In this document: positions 5,606-10,053 of the stretch, one piece after another | Layout of the letters: each line of letters begins with the position of its first letter | Numbering within the stretch: position 1 is the stretch's first letter | Source of the DNA: an uncultured Bacteroidota bacterium | Lineage (GTDB): Bacteria; Bacteroidota; Bacteroidia; Chitinophagales; Chitinophagaceae | DNA length: 10,053 nt | Direction: 5' to 3' | NCBI GenBank assembly: GCA_903879995.1 | Contig: CAIRNW010000310.1 | Coordinates: 1-10,053 of the forward strand | Made by a program: the position numbers and the translations under genes | The notes under the pieces: model-generated | The model's database searches: none | What the model was told of the DNA's origin: nothing | The model's input: the letters and a program-made list of their open reading frames with translations, nothing else

Positions 5606-5633
5606 ATATTAATCGTATTTTTACGATTAATAT
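5606..5633. promoter_or_regulatory. ArsR operator: perfect 12-4-12 inverted repeat
   Basis: Arms ATATTAATCGTA (5606-5617) and TACGATTAATAT (5622-5633) are exact inverted repeats around TTTT. The right arm includes the A and T of the arsR start codon at 5632. ArsR/SmtB repressors bind such AT-rich dyads near their own promoter and are released by As(III), so this is the expected autoregulatory site. Because it lies in the leader, repression would block elongation or initiation from an upstream promoter; a full -7 match TATGTTTG is present at 5542-5549 and a one-mismatch match (CACTTTTG) at 5581-5588. Confidence 0.75.
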
Positions 5634-5964
5634 GGGAGCCAGTAAATTAACCGAATACACTCAGAAAGAAATAAACTTGGCTAAGTACGCCAAGGCGCTT
5701 GCACATCCAGCTCGAGTTGCCATTGTGAAGCTGTTGCTTAAAAAGCAAACATGCATATGTGGCACTATTGTTGACGAGCTACCCATTTCACAAAGCACAG
5801 TATCGCAGCATCTAAAAGAATTAAAGAATGCTGGATTAATAAAAGGTGAAATTGAAGGAGCAGCCGTTTGTTACTGTATTGATGAAAAAGAGTGGTTATT
5901 CGCACAATCATTAATTACAGGTTTATTTGACAAGCACTCGTCTAATAATCTTAAATGTTGCTGA
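5632..5964 (+). CDS. arsR: ArsR-family arsenic-responsive repressor
   Basis: The product is 110 residues, normal for the family. I prefer ATG 5632 over 5599 because the extra 11 codons would be read straight through the operator palindrome and are not family-like. The winged helix-turn-helix includes LAHPARVAIVKLL (23-35), the recognition region SQSTVSQHLKELKNAGLIKG (53-72) and the wing (EIEGAAVCYCIDE). The metalloid site is the CxC pair Cys41-Cys43 (TCICG) at the start of the DNA-binding region, as in arsenite sensors; extra Cys residues are Cys80, Cys82 and the C-terminal Cys109-Cys110, any of which could be a third ligand. It represses the arsR-arsM-arsC unit until As(III) binds. The next coding segment begins 38 bases downstream. 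Confidence 0.93.
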   Translation: MGASKLTEYTQKEINLAKYAKALAHPARVAIVKLLLKKQTCICGTIVDELPISQSTVSQHLKELKNAGLIKGEIEGAAVCYCIDEKEWLFAQSLITGLFDKHSSNNLKCC

Positions 5965-6002
5965 ACTGCACAAAACAAATAATTAAAAAAAGTACATAAA
6001 AT

Positions 6003-6113
6003 ATGAAAACAGCTGCAGAATTGAAACAGTTAGTGAAAGACAAATACAGCGAAATAGCTATGCAAGAAAAGGAAACAAATATGTCATCCTGCTGTGGTGC
6101 TGGTGAATGCTAG
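6003..6113 (+). CDS. arsM: N-terminal segment of arsM, ended by an in-frame amber codon
   Basis: ATG 6003 opens 36 codons (MKTAAELKQLVKDKYSEIAM..., ending SSCCGAGEC) and stops at TAG 6111-6113. The reading frame is the same as that of the large arsM ORF at 6132 (129 bases, 43 codons apart). After the TAG the frame continues TEVYNI into the Met of MSDDYT, which is the sequence I recall for intact Bacteroidota ArsM proteins. So this is the usual ArsM N terminus, with its Cys cluster, cut off by one nonsense codon. It could be a real mutation, a base-call error, a site of amber readthrough, or a translated leader that allows reinitiation 18 bases later. In related enzymes an N-terminal Cys takes part in the disulfide relay of As(III) methylation. 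Confidence 0.75.
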   Translation: MKTAAELKQLVKDKYSEIAMQEKETNMSSCCGAGEC

Positions 6114-6131
6114 ACAGAAGTATATAACATT

Positions 6132-6854
6132 ATGAGTGACGATTATACAATATTAGAGGGCTATAATTCTGACGCGGACCTTGGATTAGGCTGTGGATTA
6201 CCTACCCAATTTGCTAAAATCAAAAAGGGTGATGTTGTTGTGGACTTAGGAAGTGGTGCAGGAAACGACTGTTTTGTTGCCAGATATGAAGTGGGCGACA
6301 CCGGAAAAGTAATAGGCATAGACTTTACCCCAAAAATGATTGAAAGGGCTAGGGCCAATGCGGAAGCAAGAGGTTTTAATAATGTTGAATTCCGAGAGGG
6401 TGATATCGAGCAAATGCCTATAACTTCTAATACTGCAAACGTAATTGTAAGTAATTGCGTACTAAACCTTGTACCTAATAAAGATGGCGTTTTTAAAGAA
6501 ATATTTAGAGTATTAAAGCCGGGGGGGCATTTTAGTATCAGCGATGTAGTCCTAGAGGGGGCATTGCCAGAGGGCTTAAGAAGAGATGCTGAGCTGTATG
6601 CGGGCTGTGTATCAGGAGCAATACAGAAAAATGTATATCTGGAACTAATTCAATCAAATGGTTTCGAAAATATTAGCATTCAAAAAGTGAAGCCGATCAA
6701 TATTCCTAATGACATTTTGAAAAACTACTTAAATGACGAAGAAATAAGCACTTTCAAAAATGGAACAGCAGGAATCTTCAGTCTTACTGTATTTGCACAA
6801 AAACCATTGACAAACAGAAACGAAACCTGCACACCCGGTGGTGGCTGCTGCTAA
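6132..6854 (+). CDS. arsM: Arsenite S-adenosylmethionine methyltransferase, main domain
   Basis: The ORF has 240 residues and begins at the Met of MSDDYTILEGYN, inside the normal ArsM sequence rather than at its usual start. It converts trivalent arsenic to methylated, partly volatile species using SAM and thiols in the cytosol. Seen are LGLGCGLPT (conserved Cys21), SAM motif I VVDLGSGAGND (36-46), IGIDFTP (61-67), SNCVLNLVP (107-115), LKPGGHFSISD (128-138) and AGCVSGAI (Cys159, the second arsenic-binding Cys). The C terminus CTPGGGCC has Cys233, 239 and 240. The methyltransferase core is complete; the N-terminal about 43 codons are separated by the TAG at 6111. With Cys21 and Cys159 retained, activity on methylarsenite might survive even if As(III) methylation is reduced. 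arsC follows after 11 bases. Confidence 0.92.
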   Translation: MSDDYTILEGYNSDADLGLGCGLPTQFAKIKKGDVVVDLGSGAGNDCFVARYEVGDTGKVIGIDFTPKMIERARANAEARGFNNVEFREGDIEQMPITSNTANVIVSNCVLNLVPNKDGVFKEIFRVLKPGGHFSISDVVLEGALPEGLRRDAELYAGCVSGAIQKNVYLELIQSNGFENISIQKVKPINIPNDILKNYLNDEEISTFKNGTAGIFSLTVFAQKPLTNRNETCTPGGGCC

Positions 6855-6865
6855 ATCATAGCCTA

Positions 6866-7288
6866 ATGAAAAAAATTCTGATTCTTTGTACTGGAAATTC
6901 TTGTCGAAGTCAAATAGCACATGGGTACTTAAAGCAAATGACAGGTGAAAAAGCGTTAGTATTAAGCGCAGGTGTCGAAACACATGGAGTGAATCCAATG
7001 GCTATTGCAACCATGAAAGAAGACGGTATTGATATTTCAAACCATACATCAAATAATATTTTAGAATACCAACATATTGATTTTGACTTTGTAATTACCG
7101 TTTGTGATAATGCTAAAGAACGATGCCCAATTTTTCCAGGTAAGTCGATTAAATTACACCATAATTTTCCAGATCCAGCCAAAGCAAAAGGAACAGAACA
7201 AGAAATAGAGAGCGAGTTCAAGCGGGTTAGACAGTTGATTAAAGACTATTGCCGTATTTTTGTCAATGAACATCTAAAGATTTATTAA
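6866..7288 (+). CDS. arsC: Arsenate reductase, thioredoxin-type (LMW phosphatase fold)
   Basis: The product is 140 residues. The P-loop CTGNSCRS (8-15) with nucleophile Cys8 and Arg14 identifies the low-molecular-weight tyrosine-phosphatase-like arsenate reductases. The relay cysteines are Cys80 and Cys87 in VCDNAKERCPIFPG, matching the Cys10/82/89 trio of the S. aureus pI258 enzyme, and the DPA motif with the general-acid Asp is at 103-105. It reduces arsenate to arsenite, with electrons from thioredoxin. The start ATG 6866 is 11 bases after arsM, so the two are cotranscribed. It provides the As(III) that ArsM methylates. No efflux pump gene follows; the next ORF abuts the stop codon directly. 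Confidence 0.95.
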   Translation: MKKILILCTGNSCRSQIAHGYLKQMTGEKALVLSAGVETHGVNPMAIATMKEDGIDISNHTSNNILEYQHIDFDFVITVCDNAKERCPIFPGKSIKLHHNFPDPAKAKGTEQEIESEFKRVRQLIKDYCRIFVNEHLKIY

Positions 7289-7396
7289 ATGGAATCCATT
7301 CGAAAATTTTTAAATAAATACAGACGAGAAATATTTGTGGGATTAATTGTCTTTTTATTTCTTCTCTTCAGAGATTTATTTAGACTCCTTCGTTAG
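7289..7396 (+). CDS. 35-residue single-helix ORF abutting arsC
   Basis: The ATG follows the arsC stop with no gap (TAAATG), an arrangement favouring translational coupling. The peptide has a basic N terminus (MESIRKFLNKYRREIF) and one membrane helix (VGLIVFLFLLF) followed by RDLFRLLR, then TAG at 7394-7396. The last 21 bases overlap the 3' end of the convergent pyrC. It may be a genuine small membrane protein of the arsenic unit, or the beginning of a longer transporter gene lost when the cluster was joined to pyrC; arsenic clusters normally include a membrane pump and none is present here. I do not recognise it as the start of Acr3, ArsB or ArsP. A short hairpin TCTCT/AGAGA near 7364-7375 with TTTATTT could be a weak terminator. 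Confidence 0.45.
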   Translation: MESIRKFLNKYRREIFVGLIVFLFLLFRDLFRLLR

Positions 7397-8722
7397 TGGT
7401 AGTCCCTTTATAGCATCATCAATTTGCCCGTTATTAAATACTAAATGGCCATTAACAAATGTATGGGTGACTTTAGAATGAAAGGTTGTTCCTTCTAGTG
7501 GTGACCAACCACACTTCGATAAAATACACTCTTTGCTTACTGTCCATTCTGCATTTAAGTCTACTATTGCTAGATCAGCAAAATAACCCTCTCGAATAAA
7601 CCCCCGTTTCTGAATACCATAAAGAATCGCAGGATTGTGAGACATCTTCTGAACAATTTTTTCAAGTGAAATTTGTCCTTGCCTATAGAATTCAAGCATA
7701 ATATTCAAGGAGAATTGAATAATAGGTGCACCAGACATAGACTGAAAATAAGGTTTTTGCTTCTCTTCAAGAGTATGGGGGGCGTGATCAGTAGTAACTA
7801 TATCAATTCGGTCATCAATCAGCGCTTTTAACAATCCTTTTTTATCCTTATCCGTTTTAATGGCAGGATTCCATTTAATTAAAGTACCCAGACGCGCATA
7901 ATCTTTATCTGTAAACCATAAATGATGAACTGAAACTTCTGTAGTAACATTTTTTTGTTCTAGCGGAATATCATTTCTAAAAAGATGTGTTTCTATTTCC
8001 GTTGTCAAATGCAGGATATGCAGACGAGCATTATGCTTATTAGCAATTGCAATTGCATTTTTAGTAGACTCGTAACATGCCTCTTCACTCCTGATAAGAG
8101 GATGACATTCGATAGGTATATTATCCCCATACTTCTCTCTGAATAGTTCTTCGTTGGCCTCCACTATTTGTTCTTTTTCAGAGTGTATGGCAACAATTGA
8201 TTTACAATTTGAAAGAAGTCGTTCTAAAGTATCTAGATTATCGGCAAGTAAATTACCTTTCTTTGTAAAGTACAAGCCATCGTCTGAAACCGCTAGCAAG
8301 GAGGTGGTATCAAGTTTTAGAACTTCCTCTAAATTATCACTATTCACTCCTAAAAAGAAACCATAATTTGCTAATGACTTAACGGAGGCAAGCTTATTTT
8401 TTTCTTCAAGCGCAGCCAAGTTCAACACATTTGGGATAGTATTTGGCATATCAATAAAAGAAGTAACTCCCCCTGCAACAGCTGCCCTACTCTCACTATA
8501 GAGGTCTGCCTTGTGGGTAAGACCTGGCTCCCTGAAATGAACTTGCCCATCAATAATGCCTGGAATAAGCAATTTACCGGTGCCGTCGATCACAATTGCT
8601 GAATCATCATCAATTTCATCCCCGATCAATTTAATAAACTTCCCCTCTACTAACACATCACCAGTATTAATAGTCCCTTCACTGACAATTTGAATATTTT
8701 TAATCAACGTTTTAGCTCCCAT
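7376..8722 (-). CDS. pyrC: Dihydroorotase
   Basis: The product is 448 residues of the amidohydrolase superfamily, with the class I dihydroorotase layout. It catalyses reversible ring closure of carbamoyl-aspartate to dihydroorotate in pyrimidine synthesis, in the cytosol. Seen are IDGQVHFREPGLTHK (57-71), DMPNT (91-95), AIHSE (His180), HILHLTTE (His235/His238) and the catalytic VTTDHAPH (Asp312). In the first metal motif Gln60 replaces the first His of DxHxH; I recall the same QVHFREPG form in other Bacteroidota, so this is probably lineage-typical. The C terminus ends LPLTKESK, whereas I would expect something like LPLTFNR, possibly altered where the arsenic cluster joins. The start ATG 8722 is 36 bases after the NTF2-like gene; no Shine-Dalgarno is seen. 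Confidence 0.92.
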   Translation of the reverse strand: MGAKTLIKNIQIVSEGTINTGDVLVEGKFIKLIGDEIDDDSAIVIDGTGKLLIPGIIDGQVHFREPGLTHKADLYSESRAAVAGGVTSFIDMPNTIPNVLNLAALEEKNKLASVKSLANYGFFLGVNSDNLEEVLKLDTTSLLAVSDDGLYFTKKGNLLADNLDTLERLLSNCKSIVAIHSEKEQIVEANEELFREKYGDNIPIECHPLIRSEEACYESTKNAIAIANKHNARLHILHLTTEIETHLFRNDIPLEQKNVTTEVSVHHLWFTDKDYARLGTLIKWNPAIKTDKDKKGLLKALIDDRIDIVTTDHAPHTLEEKQKPYFQSMSGAPIIQFSLNIMLEFYRQGQISLEKIVQKMSHNPAILYGIQKRGFIREGYFADLAIVDLNAEWTVSKECILSKCGWSPLEGTTFHSKVTHTFVNGHLVFNNGQIDDAIKGLPLTKESK

Positions 8723-8758
8723 AAAGCGTATTAAAATTAAGCACTACGCAAACCAGAG

Positions 8759-9196
8759 TTAGCGTTTTCGCGTATCAATAATATATTGAATCCTCCAACC
8801 GTCCAAGGATTTAACTAAGCAAAACGCATTCACACCGCTATGACTAAAAGAGCCATTATAATAAAATCGATAGGGCGTCCAAACAAACGCAAGTGGTGGA
8901 TCAATTTTAATATCATCAAATTCAATTATTTCGTTCAGTGACCCCTTTTTTTGCCTACCAACTGATGAAGCAAAATTGTTGACCAATTCGTTTTTGACAA
9001 TTGCCTTATTTTCCTTTGTATTAACAATGGTTTGCATGATAGCTCCGTCCATAAATACAGAGACCACAGAAGCTGAATCTGATTCTTGCATCCCTTTAAA
9101 CAGTTGAGTAATCACTTGCTTGATATCGTCTTTAGGATCCTGAGCAATGGCAGGGACCGAAATAAAATACAAAAGAAAATAAAAAATGAATCTCAT
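8759..9196 (-). CDS. Secreted NTF2-like (SnoaL/DUF4440-type) protein
   Basis: The product is 145 residues. The signal peptide MRFIFYFLLYFISVPAIA is cleaved before QDPKDD (after residue 18), placing it in the periplasm or outside. The mature part shows the cone-like NTF2 pattern: a first helix DDIKQVITQLFKGMQESDSASV (23-44), the FMDGAIMQTI turn, a strand pair with LAFVWTPYRFYYNG (102-115) and a last strand pair AFCLVKSLDGWRIQYIIDTR (124-143). NTF2-like folds include enzymes and binding proteins, and no catalytic residues can be assigned. It lies between the desaturase and pyrC on the same strand, with 10 and 36 base gaps, so it is probably in one transcript. Confidence 0.75.
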   Translation of the reverse strand: MRFIFYFLLYFISVPAIAQDPKDDIKQVITQLFKGMQESDSASVVSVFMDGAIMQTIVNTKENKAIVKNELVNNFASSVGRQKKGSLNEIIEFDDIKIDPPLAFVWTPYRFYYNGSFSHSGVNAFCLVKSLDGWRIQYIIDTRKR

Positions 9197-9206
9197 TCTT
9201 AATAAA

Positions 9207-10053
9207 TTAATGAGGCCGGCTCAGCTCGCGTAAGTGTGCAACATGCGAAGCAATTGCCAAGCGCATTTTAGGATACTCGATATAAGGAATTTCAAATTGA
9301 GCGCATGTATCACGAATTATGTTGCTGATTGCTGGATAATGTACATGAGAAATGCGAGGAAATAAATGATGCTCTATTTGAAAATTCAAGCCCCCCAACC
9401 ACCAAGAAATAAATCGATTATGCGTAGCAAAATTTGCAGTAGTCTTTAATTGATGTATTGCCCACTCCTCTTCCACAGGTTGATTTTTTTTATCTGACTC
9501 TATAAATGTAGTATCCTCAACAGTGTGAGCCAATTGAAAAACAATACTTAAAACAAACCCCGTAAAAAGCCCAAATGCTAAAAATCCAAGAAGCCAAGCC
9601 TTGAATCCAATAACAAGTATTGGAACAACTACAAAAAGAAAGAGATGCATTAGCTTGAAAAACCAGAAAGACAAATGATCTAATAATTGCATGGGCTTTA
9701 AAGGAACATCACCTACTCGCTTTGTAAAATATTTTTTATAGTCTGTAAAAAAAATCCACCACATATAAAGCAATGAGTAAGCAGCCCAAAAATACCAGTG
9801 CTGAAATCGATGAATTTTGTAGTAAGCCTGCGAATCACATAGGCGCAAAAGTGGTCTGGCTTCAATATCATCATCTACCCCATCAATATTTGTATACGTA
9901 TGGTGAATGATGTTATGTTTAGTCTTCCACATGAAATTATTTGCACCCAGCATATTCAACGTTAGTCCTGCAAGCTTATTGACCCAGCTTCTACTACTAA
10001 AAGATCCGTGAATACCATCATGCATGATATTAAACCCAACTGCAGCAGTCAAA
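9207..10053 (-). CDS. Membrane fatty-acid desaturase, N terminus outside window
   Basis: The C-terminal 281 residues are present; the first visible codon is an internal TTG (Leu), so the true start lies beyond the right edge. All three iron-binding histidine boxes are seen: HDGIHGS (11-17), HNIIHH (46-51) and QIEHH (225-229), together with HTYTNIDGVDDD and LFPRISHVHYP, the pattern of acyl-CoA/acyl-lipid desaturases with the front-end-type QxxHH third box. Membrane helices lie around 86-103 and 127-175. The enzyme introduces a double bond into membrane acyl chains using O2, for fluidity or polyunsaturated synthesis; regiospecificity cannot be read from sequence. It is the first visible gene of the desaturase, NTF2-like, pyrC series. 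Confidence 0.93.
   Translation of the reverse strand, partial: LTAAVGFNIMHDGIHGSFSSRSWVNKLAGLTLNMLGANNFMWKTKHNIIHHTYTNIDGVDDDIEARPLLRLCDSQAYYKIHRFQHWYFWAAYSLLYMWWIFFTDYKKYFTKRVGDVPLKPMQLLDHLSFWFFKLMHLFLFVVVPILVIGFKAWLLGFLAFGLFTGFVLSIVFQLAHTVEDTTFIESDKKNQPVEEEWAIHQLKTTANFATHNRFISWWLGGLNFQIEHHLFPRISHVHYPAISNIIRDTCAQFEIPYIEYPKMRLAIASHVAHLRELSRPH

Noticed and set aside
5599..5631. arsR start at 5599
   Set aside because: The extra 11 residues are translated from the operator palindrome and fall outside the conserved ArsR region.
6523..6530. Run of seven G in arsM as a possible frameshift site
   Set aside because: The frame reads on through the conserved LKPGGHFSISD motif, so there is no sign of a shift.

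Overview
The window looks like part of a Bacteroidota chromosome (Chitinophagaceae/Sphingobacteria-like is a guess). Evidence: several copies of the Bacteroidota -7 promoter box TAnnTTTG placed sensibly before genes, A/T-rich gene starts with little or no Shine-Dalgarno, a dihydroorotase carrying the QVHFREPG form that I associate with this phylum, and the gene content (PhoD-like lipoprotein, small outer-membrane barrel, fatty-acid desaturase). No phage, insertion sequence, CRISPR array or plasmid function was seen.

Layout, left to right. 1-631 (minus): N-terminal 210 residues of a PhoD-like phosphoesterase lipoprotein. 678-751: tRNA with a CAT anticodon. 806-3071 (plus): a secreted beta-barrel-type protein, the ribosome-associated GTPase HflX and a small Rieske [2Fe-2S] protein; the last two overlap by 26 bases. 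3153-3226: tRNA-Asn, followed by a strong terminator at 3240-3274. 3282-4568: a MerR-type regulator diverging from a classical short-chain dehydrogenase, with an inverted repeat and a good Bacteroidota promoter between them. 4569-4785: 217 bases without a gene but with a direct repeat. 4786-5397: class I methyltransferase. 5417-5605: small, probably truncated membrane ORF. 5632-7288 (plus): arsenic cluster arsR-arsM-arsC. 7289-7396: tiny one-helix ORF abutting arsC. 7376-10053 (minus): desaturase (partial), NTF2-like secreted protein and dihydroorotase, reading toward the arsenic cluster.

The arsenic cluster is the accessory part. ArsR should sit on a perfect 12+12 base inverted repeat that runs into its own start codon. 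ArsC reduces arsenate to arsenite and ArsM methylates arsenite. No ArsB/Acr3/ArsP efflux pump is present inside the window. The most notable observation is that arsM is split: its 36-residue Cys-rich N terminus (6003-6113) lies in the same frame as the main methyltransferase ORF (6132-6854) and is separated from it by one amber TAG codon. On both sides the cluster is bordered by ORFs that look cut: the small membrane ORF before arsR and the 35-residue ORF after arsC, which runs into the end of pyrC. This suggests an acquired cassette whose ends have eroded. I did not find a clearly new defence or mobile system.
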